From: Sphaerosporella brunnea
Taxonomy: Eukaryota > Ascomycota > Pezizomycetes > Pezizales > Pyronemataceae
Direction: 5' to 3'
Assembly: GCA_008704415.1 (NCBI GenBank)
Contig: VXIS01000050.1
Span: 142,666 to 206,665, forward strand
Length of the DNA: 64,000 nt
The stretch's first letter is position 1. Every line of letters begins with the position of its first letter. Below are positions 1 through 13,600 of this stretch, piece by piece. A model generated the notes under the pieces. That model searched no databases. It was not told where the DNA came from and worked only from the letters and a program-made list of their open reading frames with translations. Position numbers and translations under genes: made by a program.

Positions 1-2596
1 CTGCAAAAAAAGCCACCGAACAAGCGGCACATCAAATGGGGATCATGGGAAATCGTTGATCTCTCGATCGACGTGTTGCGGGCTGTACTCCTGCTGATCC
101 TGAGCGGAACTTACTTAGCTCTGATCGTCATTCGCAAGCCAACCAGTCAACGGGATGACGCGGAAGAAACCACTGGCTTGCTTTCTACTGCCGGAAGTGC
201 CAGTGGTTCCGATGGAGAGGCGGATTACGGGTCAATTCCCGCTCATCGAAAGCACGGTCTTCCGGAGCCTTCGGTGAACCCTCCCGCAGGATGGGGGAGG
301 AGAACGAATGTTGGGAAACAGAGCTGGTGGGAATATCTGCGAGGATATGCCATTTTCTTCCCATACTTATGGCCCAGCAAAGACCGAAAGCTCCAGATTC
401 TTATGATCATCTGCTTCTGTTTGGTTTTGTTGCAACGCGGTATCAACGTGCTTGTGCCGCATCAGTTGGGGAAAGTGACTGATTCCCTCAGTGGTGAGGA
501 ACGTGAGTCTGCGCACAATTAGTGGGGAAAAAAATTATGGCTGACGAATTTGACAGCGCGTCTTCCATGGGTTCAAATCTTCCTATACATCCTGTTCCGC
601 TTCCTGCAGGGTAACATGGGTCTTCTTGGCGCCATTCGAAGCGCGCTGTGGATCCCGATTGGTCAATACTCTTACCAAGCGCTTTCCACCTCGGCTTTTG
701 AGCATGTTCATTCCCTGTCACTGGATTTTCATCTTGGAAAGAAAACGGGTGAAGTGCTCAGCGCCCTCAGCAAAGGAAATGCCATCAATAATTTTCTCGA
801 GCAAGTTTCGTTCCAGGTAGTGCCCATGTTGGTCGATTTAGCCGTGGCGGTGGCATATTTCTTGGTTGAGTTTGATGCGTAAGGCACCCGATCTCGTTAT
901 ACCACTCGTATTAATGGTCGGGAACAGGTACTACGCCCTGATTGTTGCGATTGTAACCTTAGTTTATCTTTATCTGACTGTACGCCTGGCTCAATGGCGT
1001 GCTGATATCCGTCGTGAGATGGTCAACAAGTCTCGCGAAGAGGACGCTGTCAAAAACGATTCCATGATTGCCTACGAAACTGTCAAATATTTCAACGCCG
1101 AAGCGTACGAATTTGGCAGGTACAGGGACGCTGTCATGGCTTACCAAAAGGCCGAGTACAGGGTGCTTTTCTCACTCAACATTATGAACGTATCTCAGAA
1201 CGTTGTCTTCACCCTTGGATTACTGGTGGCATGCTTTTTGAGTGCCTACCAAGTGACACAGGGACAGGTGAAAGTGGGGCGGTTCGTTGCGCTTCTGACC
1301 TATCTTGCGCAGCTTCAGGGACCGCTGAACTTCTTTGGAACATTCTATCGGAGTATTCAGTCATCCATGATCAACTCGGAGCGCATGCTAGAATTGGTAC
1401 GATCTCAAGCCCCCATTCACACTTTAGTAGATTCATTAATTAACTGTTTCCTTTAGTTCAAAGAGCAGCCAACAGTTGTTGACAAACCGGGTGCCAAGGA
1501 GTTAAAGAAATGCAACGGTGAGATCAGGTTTAGGGACGTCGAGTTTTCTTATGACGGCCGCAAACAAGCCCTTCGAGGTCTTGACTTTGTCGCCAAGCCT
1601 GGAACAACGACTGCCTTTGTCGGCGAATCCGGTGGAGGAAAGACTACTGTGCTCCGACTGCTCTTTAGATTCTATGCCGCGCAAGCCGGTGCCATTGAGG
1701 TCGACGGACAGAACGTCGAGGATGTCACGATCAATTCGCTGCGAAAGCACATTGGAGTGGTACCTCAGGACACCGTTTTGTTCAACGAAACGGTCATGTA
1801 CAACTTGAAGTACGCAAATCCTGACGCGACTGACGAAATGGTATACGAGGCTTGCCGGGCTGCCAGTATCCACGACAAGATCCTCAGCTTCCCTGATGGA
1901 TACAAGACGCGAGTTGGAGAGCGCGGACTTCGGCTATCTGGAGGTGAAAAGCAGCGTGTGGCAATTGCACGGACAATTCTCAAGAACCCCAAGATAATTC
2001 TTTTGGATGAGGCCACGGCTGCGTTAGATTCAGGAACGGAACAGCACATCCAGGCCGCGCTTAAGGAGCTATCTAGAGGACGAACCATGCTCGTTATCGC
2101 CCACCGTCTTTCTACGATCGTTGGTGCGACACAAATCTTGTGTATGCATGAAGGCAGGGTAGCGGAGGCAGGTACTCACGAAGAACTGTTGGCCCTGGGC
2201 GGACGATACAAGAACATGTGGAACAAGCAAATTCGAGCAGAGAAGGTTGAGAAGGCCAAGGCCCGTCTGGATGAGAGCCCGGACACCCCTGTTATCTCAT
2301 CGTCTTCATCGTCCGTTTCTGGGGAGGAACAGCTAGATAGTGTGTTACCAACCGGACAGAACATCGGGGGTGCCGGCCCGACAGTGGAGGCAACCGAAAT
2401 CACACCCGCAACGCAAGACGTGGAAGATATCGACTCATTGCCCGGTAATGAAAGTTCCAGGCCTGGGGGCCTCAGGCGGAGCGGAAGTAGCGCTTCGATC
2501 GATAGGGGGAGGTGGAATGCTACGGGCCTCAGGAAGGCGTTGGGAAGGAGCGGTATTCTGCAAAAGGGCGGGTCTAATAACAGCAAAGAGGTTTGA
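1..2596 (+). CDS. hmt1: HMT1-type ABC transporter (vacuolar half-transporter), 5' truncated by window edge
   Basis: The reading frame is open from base 1, so the start lies outside the window. I place exons at 1-502, 557-878, 928-1396 and 1457-2596 (810 residues visible); every junction keeps frame and has GT..AG ends. The visible part starts in the N-terminal membrane region, continues through the six-helix ABC membrane domain (with the LQGNMGLLG and SREEDAVKNDSM stretches typical of the HMT1/ABCB6 group) and ends in one nucleotide-binding domain: Walker A GESGGGKTT near visible residue 486, signature LSGGEKQRVAIAR near 592, Walker B IILLDEATAALDS near 610, H-loop IAHRLST. A Ser-rich tail of about 110 residues follows. 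Fission yeast Hmt1 moves phytochelatin or glutathione-metal complexes into the vacuole; the same role is inferred here. A mitochondrial Atm1-type assignment is less likely because of the extra N-terminal membrane region. Confidence 0.9.
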
Positions 2597-3193
2597 GTGG
2601 TTGCATTAATGGTTGCGATGAGATATAACCCTAACGATAGCGGGTCATTGTTTGTTGTCTATCAGCGCGTGGGTCTTTGTCATACATATATATATATTTT
2701 TTTTTCGCTGCTGTTTTACATATTACTCCTTGCATTTGTTTGGTTCTTCTTTATTTGGTTTCTCGTAGGAAGCGGGTGTTGGGGCACGGTGCGCGGTGTT
2801 GGCTGAGCGGGAGTATGGTAGTAGTACGGCGTGTGAAGTTACTAATATCCGGCGATGCTGCTTGCAGGTGGTGTATGAGTTTTCTTTTTCTTTTGTATAG
2901 TTTATTTCCTCGATCTGTTTGGATGAGGCAGCATTTTTGTGGGCGCACTGCGAGGGTACATAAAAATTTGGATGCTAAGCTATCATATAAATGGCATTCT
3001 GTGTTGGATTTGAGAGCGATGAATGAATCTGGACAGTGGTTACAAATACATATGCACATATTGTCAATCGAGATGAGAACCCAGTTCCGGGTAGCAAACC
3101 AAACTCGCCCACCCGGAAACCGGTGACGGTGCCAATTATCCATCCCGCGCCCCACCATCTACTGCAGCTTTCCAACACTAGGACATCGCAAAC
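2597..3193. other. intergenic between hmt1 and gpn1
   Basis: This stretch holds the hmt1 3' untranslated region and the gpn1 promoter. It has a TATATATATATTTTTTTT run at about 2687-2707 and T-rich sequence. Short ORFs in it resemble nothing I know, and I see no further gene. Confidence 0.6.
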
Positions 3194-4397
3194 ATGGCAT
3201 CAACAGAACCACCAACGGCGACGACGGAGAAGCTCCCCGCTACTATTGTCTGCATAGGCATGGCTGGTATGCAACAACCACTCTTGCATTATCTCCTTAT
3301 CCAGCTAACCCGGCACCTCTTCAGGTTCTGGCAAAACAACCTTCATGCAGCGCCTCAACGCGCACCTCCACGGGAAGAAAGAGCCTCCGTACATCATCAA
3401 CCTAGATCCTGCGGTAAAAAACGTACCTTTCGATCGCAACATCGATATCCGCGACTCGGTCAACTACCGCGAAGTGATGACGCAATACAATCTAGGCCCC
3501 AACGGCGGCATCATGACATCACTTAATCTGTTCGCTACAAAAATCGATCAGGTCATCGGAATTCTCGAGAAGCGCGCCGGTTCGATCTCGAGTGTGCTGG
3601 TGGATACACCCGGTCAGATAGAGTGCTTTGTTTGGAGCGCTTCCGGAGCGATTATCACGGATGCTCTCGCGTCGACTTTTCCCACGGTTATCGCCTATAT
3701 TATTGACACACCGAGAACCGCTCAGCCGGCGACGTTTATGGCGAATATGCTCTACGCTTGCTCGATCTTGTACAAGACTAAGCTACCGATGATCTTGGTG
3801 TTTAACAAGACGGACGCCCAGGATGCATCCTTCGCCAAGGAGTGGATGACAGATTTTGAGGCGTTCCAGTCCGCGCTCAGGGCTAGTGAAAATGAAGGGG
3901 ATGAGGAGGCGATTGGCGGAAGCGGTTATATGGGGTCGCTCCTCAACTCAATGTCGCTGATGTTGGATGAATTTTATAACCACCTTGATCTTGTCGGTGT
4001 CAGCGCCATGACTGGAGCGGGCATCGAGGACTTCTTGAAGGCGGTGGAGGATAAGGTGCAAGAGTATGAGAGAGATTACAAGCCGGAGATGGAGAAGGCG
4101 CGGAAAAGGCGAGAGGAGGAGAAGCGCAAGAGCAAGCAGAAGGAGCTGGACAGGCTCATGAAGGATCTGGAGATGGACAAGAAGAAGGAGGAGCCGGCGG
4201 TTGTGAGCGATGTTGAGAGCGATGAGGAGAATGGGTTGGTGGAAAGAGACGAGGATGAGGAAATGGACAAGGGGAACCAGGACGTGGAGGATGGCCTCAA
4301 GCAGAGGTATGAACGGGCGCTGAAAGATTCGGGGGGTGCGCAGCGCAGCAAGGCTGAAGAGGAGAGCTTGGCAAGATATCTCCGCGCAACTGGCTAG
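3194..4397 (+). CDS. gpn1: GPN-loop GTPase 1 (Npa3/GPN1/XAB1)
   Basis: Two exons, 3194-3266 and 3325-4397, give 381 residues; the 58-nt intron splits the P-loop codon so that the joined protein reads [11 protein letters not shown]. This GTPase, with Gpn2/Gpn3, helps assemble RNA polymerase II in the cytoplasm and bring it into the nucleus. Visible motifs are the P-loop (about residues 23-30), the diagnostic Gly-Pro-Asn loop (about 81-83, in [14 protein letters not shown]), the G3 motif DTPGQIE and the G4 motif NKTD. The basic/acidic tail of about 100 residues ([12 protein letters not shown], then Glu/Asp-rich) is typical of Gpn1 and sets it apart from the shorter Gpn2 and Gpn3. The length matches yeast Npa3 (385). 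The start codon directly precedes a short Thr/Pro-rich leader. The gene lies between hmt1 and sec15 on the same strand. Confidence 0.95.
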
Positions 4398-4932
4398 ACG
4401 GGATAGGGGAGGGTCACTCTTAGGGGAACAGGCGTTCAGGGAGTTTACACACATAATGTACAATATGATGATAATGACACCATCATGAGCTCTGACGGCA
4501 TGTGCATTGTGCAATGTGCATCCGAGTGATGAGTTGTGCCGATGAGTTGTGCCGAGGACGGATATTTCCGTTGGTATACTCGCTAGTAGAGTCGCTACAG
4601 GGATAAAGTACGACGATGCAGGCGCAGCTGCACTTCTCAACCTCAGAACAGGAGGAAGGGGCCGCTCTGAGTGGAAAAGCGATGCCCAAGTGAAAAGCAG
4701 GCCGCTATGGCTGCTCCATGTTCTTCACTGGAAAGTTGCCGGTCTTTTTGGTCTGTGTATCTCAAATTGTGGAAAGGCCGCACTCCTTCCCGGCCTCTGA
4801 GGGCAAATAATTCCTTCGCGTTACAGCGCCACAGCGGCGCCTCCTGTCGTACTTTATCCCAGTATCTAGCTCGTGGGGCTAATTTAGCTCGACTACTCAC
4901 TCCCACGATGGTAGTCCAGCAGCTCCACCACC
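4398..4932. other. intergenic between gpn1 and sec15
   Basis: No gene is apparent. Two overlapping small ORFs here run into the sec15 5' region in other frames and look like chance. The stretch should carry the gpn1 terminator and sec15 promoter; I see no distinctive motif beyond a good ATG context (CCACCATGG) at the sec15 start. Confidence 0.6.
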
Positions 4933-7499
4933 ATGGCCGGCCAATTCAGGAAACCCAACAAGCACCTTCGCTCGCAACGTCCGCCGGGAGCATCGCCGCC
5001 TCCCGCTCAAGCAATGAAAGACAATTTTTCGCACAGCATTCAACAGGTTCGCTCCCTCTTCCATTCAACCTCCCCCCAGCTGCTGAACGTGTCCTTCCCA
5101 CAATCAACAGTTCCTCCACGCCCCTTCGGATACCGACTACCTCGACCAGCTCGTCAACGTCATCCACGAAGCATGCCTGACCGGTCGGGAACACAGTCTC
5201 GCGGAACAGCTAGCCCACTTCTCTGAGCGTCGCGAACAAGACATCGAGCGCTTGTGCAACAGCAACCACCAGGAGTTTGTGGCCTCCGTCAACCAGCTGC
5301 TGAACGTGCGCAAGGGCACCGTCGACCTCACCGATGAGATACTGAAGCTGAACGAGAGCATACAAACCAGTACGCAGAAAGTGGTCGAGCACAAGAAGGC
5401 GCTTGTGGATTCCAGGGACGTCAGGCAGAACATTGATGAAGCGACGCAGGCGCTGCGGTTGTGTCTTGAGGTCCTGGGATTGGCGAACAGAGTCGAGGAT
5501 CTTCTCAAGAACAAGAAACACTATGCAGCTCTGAGAACACTTGATGAACTGCAGAATGTTCATCTGAAGGAAGTCGTCCAGTTCGACGTTGCCGAGATGA
5601 TACAGAATTCGGTTCCCGCTATGCAGAATATGGTCAAGGAGGCGGTGATGACGGATCTTAATAGCTGGCTTTATCGCATACGTGAGAGCTCGCAGCTGCT
5701 CGGGCAGGTCGCGTTCGATCAGACTGAGCTCCGAAGGCGGAGGCAGAAGGAACGCGTCGAGAAGAGCCCGTATCTACGTTTGTTTAAGCTCAACTCCGCA
5801 ATCGAGCTTGTGCTTGACGAGCGAGAAGAGTTCAATGTGCTGGACAATGAGGATATCAAGATCGATTTCGAGCCTCTGTTTGAGTGCCTCCATATTCACG
5901 AGGCCCTCGGGGAGCGCGATGAGTTCCGGCAGACGTACACAAATACCAGACGTCAACAGAAGGAATTGCTGCTGCCCGCCAGCATGACTCTCAACGACGA
6001 GGATATTTCGAGCTTGAATCACCTGCTGGAGAGCATTGCTGGCTTTGCGATCTTAGAGAAGACGACGATGAAAAAGACACGGAACTTCAGGGGCAGCGCG
6101 GATGTGGATGAGCTGTGGGATAGCTTGTGCAAGAAGGCCATTGGGCTCATTGGCATGGCGCTCAACGGGGTTACGACTGCCGATACATTGCTCAAGGTGA
6201 AGAACGTGCTGGCGCTCTTTATCCAGACCATGGATGTTGGTTCTATCTTTCCACCGTGCGACGTACTTTCAGCTAATTGCGACAGAGTTGGGGATACTCG
6301 GTCGAGCCGTTCGATAACTTCCTCTTGCTTCTCTTCAAAGAATACTCGAAGCTCCTCAAAAAGGAGTTTAGCAATGATTTTAAGGAAATCATGACGAATG
6401 AGGACTTCGGACCCATGCAGATCCAGACACCGGAGGAATATGAAAACGTTGTTAATGTCAGCTGGTTCAAAGATCCTTCTCCGTCTAGAGAGTGAGTGCA
6501 ACCCGGCGGGTTTCGTGAGGGCGGATATACTGACAACTAGATAGATTCCCCGCAACTCTCCCGTTCTCCCAGATGTACCCGCTCTGCTGCATAGACATAC
6601 GTAATTTTCTTAATAAGTATTACTTCTTCTCAGACGAGTACTTCCAACATCAAAATGCCATTGATGAAGAGCTCAAGGCTTCTCTCGACGAGCTTCTTTG
6701 CAGCCAAGTCTGCGCCGCTCTTGTCGAGCGCCTGCACTCCAACAATCTCGGACAGCTGGTCCAAATCATCATCAACTTGGAACAGTTCGAATACGCCAGC
6801 CGCGAGCTGGAGACGCTCTTAGTTGAGGCACGACAGTCGGATCAGGGTGGTTCCGTTTCGCTCAAGGCTACGGAACTCTTCAAGAACGAAAAGAAGACCG
6901 CCGAGAAGCGTATCTTTGAGCTTATCAACAGCAAGATCAACGATCTCATAGAGACGGCAGATTACAAATGGATGGCAACAAAACCCCAAGAAGGCCCCAG
7001 CGAGTACCTGCAGCAGATGACTCTGTTCTTGAACAACATCATGGGATCTGCCCTCACAGCACTGCCGGAGGAAATCAAGAGTTTCATCTATTTCGACGCG
7101 TTGAGCCACATCGCCACTTCTATCCTTGTTCGTCCCCTTCATTTCTATCCTGTTGCGTCTTTCTAACAGCTTCAGGCTCTCCCAATGTCGGAATCGGTCA
7201 AGATGATCAACAAGGTTGCCGTTCAAGATCTCAACACCGACGTGACATACCTTCAAAAGTTCGTCGAAGGTCTTGGAAACCCAACCTTGCTACACATGTT
7301 CGAAGAACTCGGTCAGACCATCGACCTCCTCCAGAATGACAATCCAGACGAGTTCTATGACATAGGAATGCGCATGAAGAAGTACTCAAATGTCAACCCG
7401 CTGACGGGACCTGTGTTGCTGGAGAAGTTGAATGCTGGCCAGGAGCAGAAAGCAGCGGCCACACCGATAAGAACGGGATTGGCCGCTAGATTCCGATAG
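4933..7499 (+). CDS. sec15: exocyst complex subunit Sec15
   Basis: Five exons at 4933-5046, 5111-6235, 6286-6491, 6545-7127 and 7176-7499 give 783 residues, near the usual fungal Sec15 length. Sec15 is the exocyst subunit that binds the Rab GTPase Sec4 on secretory vesicles, so the product should act in vesicle tethering at hyphal tips. An N-terminal helical/coiled-coil stretch (about residues 45-160) contains LNVRKGTVDLTDEILKLNES and VLGLANRVEDLLKNKKHY, characteristic of the family. The conserved C-terminal half has FSQMYPLCCIDIRNFL and YFDALSHIA. The introns are 64, 50, 53 and 48 nt. At the third intron the first AG (6538-6539) would give an in-frame stop; the next AG (6543-6544) gives SRE-FPATLPFSQ, which fits the family. 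The ATG at 4933 sits in a strong context. Confidence 0.93.
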
Positions 7500-7949
7500 A
7501 GGTCTGCGTGGAGTTTTGGAGTTGGGGATATCCTTTTGAGCTTACGCTGTCATACCATATACCTAATTGGAAATCCCACATGTTTTTTCCTTTGAGTGAT
7601 TCTCTGATCGGTCTAAATTCACCCGTGAATTCTCTCGCTATGGTTTCTGATCTGTATTCAATCCCCACTCTCCGTTTGTGGTTGTCATACGCATCGTAGA
7701 TCTGTACAAAATAGAAATGCCCACACCTGTCTAGAGTACATGGCCCGCCAAGCCGCTCATCCCCCTGCATTCCCAGCTCCAACTACACTGCTCTGCTCTG
7801 CTCCTCGTCATCGCACCAACCTCTTCACAGTGTCTACACCGACCAGACATCCATTTTCTCTTTCCTTTCTCCAACGCGTTCGCATCTCAAGCTCGCTCAG
7901 TGCGCGCAGCGTTCCATCAGACTTCAATCCTCCTCTCAACTCCGCCGCC
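7500..7949. other. intergenic / vph1 5' untranslated region
   Basis: This holds the sec15 3' end and the C/T-rich vph1 leader. An upstream in-frame ATG at 7740 would add 70 residues of Ser/Pro/Arg-rich sequence not expected in this family, so I treat it as leader rather than coding. No other gene is seen. Confidence 0.6.
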
Positions 7950-10643
7950 ATGAGCAGGCATCCGGACACGATGTTCCGGTCCGCCGAGATGTCGCTCGTA
8001 CAGCTGTACGTTGCGACAGAAATCGGACGAGAAACCGTCAGTGCGCTCGGAGAAGTGGGCTTGATGCAGTTTCGCGATGTGTGTAGCTCATTATCCGCCG
8101 CGGGGGGAGGGGGGGAGAGGGTGCGCGTGTCGGGGTGCTGACGGATTGCAGTTGAACGCCGACACCTCCGCCTTCCAACGGACGTTCACCAAAGAGATCC
8201 GACGGCTCGACAATGTCGAGCGGCAACTCCGCTTTTTTGCCGCCCAGATGGAAAAGAACGGGATCATGGTGAAGCCAGTGCCTAACAATGCGAGCCTTAC
8301 TGCCGCCCCGTCCGCAGCAGAGATCGACGCTTTGGCAGAACGCGCACAGGTCCTTGAGGGTCGTATTTCCCAGCTGAATCAGTCGTATGAAGCGCTTCAG
8401 AAGCGGTGGGTCGAGCTGATCGAGTACCGATGGGTCCTCCGCGAGGCCGGTGGGTTCTTTGATCGCGCTCATCATCAGGCCGATGACATTCGCCGGAACT
8501 CCTCGGACGAGGCGCCCCTGCTGGAAGACATTGAACACTCCATCTCTCCTCAGGCGAACGGGGGTAATGCCGCGGAGCTAAGCTTTCAGACTATGAACAT
8601 TGGGTTCGTAGCGGGAGTTATTCCGAGGGACCGCATTGCTACGTTTGAGAGGATTCTGTGGAGAACTCTGAGGGGTAATCTTTACATGAATCAGTCGGAA
8701 ATCGACGAGCCAATTACGGATCCTACTACCAACGAAAACGTAGACAAAAATGTTTTCGTTATCTTTGCTCACGGAAAGGAGATTCTGGCAAAGATTAGGA
8801 AGATCTCCGAGTCCCTGGGTGCGGACCTGTACTCGGTTGACGAGGACACCAACCTGCGCCGAGACCAGCTTAACGAGGTCAACAGCCGTATTGCTGATCT
8901 TCAGAGTGTTCTGCAGAACACTAAGAACACTCTGCACGCTGAGCTCAGGATGATCGCCCAGAGCTTGGCCAGCTGGATGGTCATCATCAAGAAGGAAAAG
9001 GCGGTGTACGCGACTCTCAACCTTTTCAACTATGATGCCGCAAGAAAGTATCTGGTTGCTGAGGGCTGGATACCGACCAACACTCTTCCGTTGATTCAGG
9101 CCACCCTGAGAGATGTCACCGAACAGGCGCGTCTCCAGGTGCCCAGCATCATCAACGAGTTGAAGACGACCAAGACTCCCCCGACTTACATCAAAACCAA
9201 CAAGTTCACGGAGGGTTTCCAGACCATCGTAAACGCGTACGGTACGGCTAAGTACCGGGAAGTTAACCCTGGTTTGCCGACGATTGTCACCTTCCCGTTC
9301 TTGTTCGCGGTCATGTTTGGTGATCTCGGACACGGCTTCATCATGTTCTTGGCTGCCTGTGCCATGATCTACTTTGAGCGCAACCTCATGGGTAAGAAGC
9401 TCGATGAGATCTTCGGAATGGCGTTCTTCGGACGATACATCATGCTTCTTATGGGTATTTTCTCGATGTACACTGGTCTTATCTACAACGATATCTTCTC
9501 GAAGCCCCTCACCCTATTTCCGAGTGCCTGGGAGTGGCCGGAACACTTCAAGCCTGGTGAGACTGTCGATGCCACCAAGGTTGACAACTACGTATATCCG
9601 TTTGGTCTGGACTGGGCCTGGCACGGCGCTGACAATACGTTGCTGTTCACCAACAGTTACAAGATGAAGCTATCCATAATTCTCGGATGGGCTCACATGA
9701 CGTACTCGCTCTGCCTCTCGCAGTACAACCACAAATATTTCAAGACCAAGATCGAGACCATTGGAAACTTCATTCCTGGCATGCTCTTCATGCAGTCGAT
9801 TTTTGGATACCTCGTTCTCTGCATGATCTACAAGTGGACCGTCGACTGGAATGCCATTGGAAAGCCCGCTCCCTCGCTGCTGAACATGCTCATCTACATG
9901 TTCTTGTCGCCTGGCACCATCGAGGACCAACTCTACCCCGGCCAGAAGTACGTGCAGATAACACTCACCCTCATCGCCTTGGTCTGTGTCCCCTGGATGC
10001 TGTTCTTGAAGCCATTCTACCTTCGCCACCAGCACAACAAGCACCGTGCCGCCGGCTATCAAGGACTTGGTGGCCACGTCACCCGTGTCAGTGCCCTTGA
10101 CGACGATGATGGTGAGGCCGCCGGCCCACGCGACAGCGTCGACACGGATGGGTCCCGACATGCATTGATCGCGGAGGAAATGGGCGAGGAGCTCGAATTC
10201 GAGTTTTCGGAGGAAATGATCCACCAGATTATCCACACAATCGAGTTCTGTCTCAACTGTGTTTCTCACACCGCGTCATATCTGCGACTGTGGGCGTTGT
10301 CGCTGGCGCACGCTCAGTTGTCGATTGTGCTCTGGCAGATGACCATCGGACTTGCCTTCGGTATCACTGGTGTACTGGGTGTTATTATGACTGTATATTT
10401 GTTTGCCATGTGGTTTTGCTGCACGGTTATTATTCTCGTCATCATGGAGGGTACCAGTGCTATGTTGCATTCCCTGCGGTTGCACTGGGTTGAGGCTATG
10501 GTGAGTTTTTACCCATTTGTAAGGGAAACGAGAACTAGGCTAACGCGTGATGGTAGAGCAAATTCTTTATTGGAGATGGAATTCCGTTCGAGCCGTTCAG
10601 CTTCAAGAGGATCCTGGAGGAAGACCAGGAGACTGTGGCTTAA
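7950..10643 (+). CDS. vph1: V-type proton ATPase subunit a (Vph1/Stv1 family)
   Basis: Exons 7950-8078, 8152-10500 and 10557-10643 encode 854 residues (yeast Vph1 has 840). Subunit a is the membrane stator of the V0 sector; it provides the proton half-channels and acidifies vacuole and endosomes. The cytosolic N-terminal half begins with [16 protein letters not shown] and is followed by an eight-helix membrane half. The essential proton-channel arginine is in [18 protein letters not shown] at about residue 754 (Arg735 in yeast). LRLHWVEAM is joined over the last intron to [16 protein letters not shown], the family's C-terminal signature, which fixes the short third exon; reading through the intron gives unrelated sequence. 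The first intron is unusually G-rich. Vacuolar versus Golgi isoform cannot be told from this sequence alone; filamentous fungi usually have a single gene. Confidence 0.96.
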
Positions 10644-13600
10644 TTCGGTGGCGTTAGCTTATATGGGGACAGGGGGAAGTGGGACAGGGGGAAGTGTATC
10701 GATATTGCATTTACTGTATAGGCGCGTTAAGTTTTTGATATCTTATCTCTCTAAGTACTAGCGGGTGCATTCGTTTTCGATTTCCTGGTTTCTGCAGTTT
10801 GTGGTCGATGTTAGAATGAATCAAGTTGCAATACTTATGAATACTTGTGATCGAAAGCCGACTGAGTGATATCCAGTGGACCGTTTTGTTCTACAGTCTC
10901 GGATCCGGCCGGATACGCGAGTCCTAAGCGTGAACGTGTAAGGCTGGAGGTGTTTGTCGAGGCGATTGAAGTCAGTAAATAATAGGAATGGAACAGGGAG
11001 AGCTTCACGGGCGAGTGATTTTTGGCGATCGACAGCAATCAACCGCACCACTGGTACGTACCCATGGATGACAGCAAGGGATGGGCCCTATTGAGCCTAC
11101 AGAACTTGATACAATAAAGCAGTCCCACGACAACACTGAAATGGAAGAATATGAATGGGTTTTCTGTGAGGAGGGGGGCTTGGGCTTGGGCTTGAAGATT
11201 CAGGCAAGTCAGTCTGAATAACCGTTCTATGTAATAAAATTCCCAGGTCGGAATGATTGGGGCGCAAAAGTCCAGACTGCCATTATCACCAATCCGGCCC
11301 GCCAAGATTGCACGGGAATGCACTGCAGTTGAGGACAACGTCATCTTGGGCTTGGGGGATGTCAACGAAGGTAACCTGAAGCGAGTGGGAATGCTCATGC
11401 TCATAGGGTGGCACTGCGAGGGATGTGTGGGAAGGGAACTTCGAGTGACCCAACGTGAACCCCGGCCGGCCCTCTCTCAAAGATCGGATAAATAGCCCCT
11501 TTCACCGATCTCCTGGTCGATAATGACGACCGTGCTCGGGGCTGTGCATCTGATCAAGCAAGGCTTCTGTCCTCCCCTATAACAGAATCCACCCTGACAA
11601 AGCGACGGGCGGATATGTGCATGCAGCATCCGCTTGGGCGCACTCTTGGGAAGCGGGTAGGTAGCAGCCGGGCAAGCAAGCGGCGGGCAACTGAATGGCC
11701 ACGCGCGCTCGGGGCCCGGATCCGGCGGAGCCAATGCTCGTGTCCGGGGAAGTGGGGGTTGGACGGTGATACTGCTCCGCTGCTTTTTGATACCAACTGC
11801 TCGTGCCCGAATGGGAACGTGGGAATGCGTTGATGATATTTCTAGGGAAAGTCGGCCAGCGGGCTGCTCAACGCACACACAGCGTGCTGGTTAGTCTCAA
11901 TTCTCGCTGTGTTGATATCATTGAAAGTCAGATCCTCCTTGGCAGGTCTCAGCTGTTATCGCCCAGAAAACGCCGAGACAAAGTTCTACATGTGTGATGG
12001 CGTTGTGGTGTGGTTGCACACTATCTACTTCGCGTGCAGGCCCAGCGGATGTTGTGCTTGCGTGCGCAGATCCAACAAGATTGAGTGCCGCGCCTGCACG
12101 GAAAGGAAAAACGTAATACCGGTATGATAGAGTATTTCATTGCAGGATCTTTGGCGGGCGCTGTTTCGCTGCCTACACCCCACCGTCGTTATCGCCCAGA
12201 GATCGATCCTCGCCAAGTGCACGAGGGGTAGATACTTAAGTACTTGTTATCAGATGATGACATCTTGCGCATGCTGTCTCTACTATGTCTCTACTTCGCT
12301 CTAGAGGTCATCGATGCAGTGACCCGACGACTTTCCTGGGCATGGGGATTGATAGTCGCAGCCAAGGCGGAGACAGTATACCGTGGCGAGACAACTTTGC
12401 ACGCTGGCAGCCGACTTGTCATTGCCCCCATGCGGGTCCGCATTCGACATCGTGAGAATTCTTCCATCGCTAACGAGAGCTGTTCGAGGAGGAGGAGGAG
12501 GAGGAGGAGCTTGAGGTCAGGGAGCTATGAGGTTGGTTTAAGCATAATCCTTGGCGGGAAAGGGGTGCTCTGAGGGTTTTTCGGTTTCACGGAAGGGTCC
12601 GAGCCGTGGTGTTGGCGGTTTTTAGGCCAAGCTTTGGAATGTGTTTGGTAAGGCTCGATATGTATAGGGGGCGGATAGCTGCGTCAGCTATCCACTCTGC
12701 TCTCTCGATGCATATGATGAGCCGTTGGAGATGGCGATGGGTTATCCGTCACGAAGGGCATGATGTGTGTTGATTGGCTGCGTTGCCGGAGGTGCGTGCA
12801 CAGACGTCCCCATCCTTTTTTCGATCATATGGCGGAAAAAAGGTGCACTTGCTTGCTGATGGGATTTCTGGACAAACATAACTTGAAACCGTAGCACGGC
12901 TGGCAGCAGCTGTGATGCGGTAAGGGATGCGCGACACCGTTATCTCTTACTTTGCTCTGCAGCTTCATCTGCACCGCCCAGGTCTTTGACTGTGATTGCC
13001 CCGAATCGCTGCTGGTGCAATTTCCTGGGCGTCCGGTCTGACGCTTACTCTTCCGGTGGCCATGGGCGAGGATGAGAAGGCGAAAAAACTTTTTTTCGTC
13101 GGCAATCAAACAGCGAGGCGCAATTTTGCCCGGTTCCACGGTAAGCCCCTGCCAGATCCTGGTGTTTATATTTGCTCAGTGTCACGAATCTCACATCGAC
13201 TCTCTCAGGAGCCGCCTGCAAACCGCGGCATATGTACGAGTATATCGTCTGCCTCAACGATTGCTTATTCTTCGAGCAAACCACATGCGAGATGCGGCCC
13301 GAGAAATTCACGCTATGCTCGAAACGTGCTTTTGAGTACACCGGGTGTCCTTCCTCCCCTACTTGTTGGTCTCCCTTGATGTCTTTGACCACTGAACTTG
13401 ATTTGTCGTATTCGCGAGCTCCACGCACAGACGATATCGATTCGGTCATGGATGTCGTGGCTAAAGGCTTTGCTGGGGAAAAAAGACACACATATATCAA
13501 GGAAGCTGCGTGCACTCCTGAAAGGAAAAAACATTGTCAACATTAATGATTGTCCTTTTCTCATGTCCGCCTAGATTCTCCTGCACAACATCCAAGCCCC

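Noticed and set aside
3948..4640. 230-codon minus-strand ORF over gpn1
   Set aside because: It is the Leu/His-rich antisense shadow of the charged gpn1 tail.
7740..7949. in-frame N-terminal extension of vph1
   Set aside because: The added residues are low-complexity and absent from the family; the ATG at 7950 begins the conserved [11 protein letters not shown] part.
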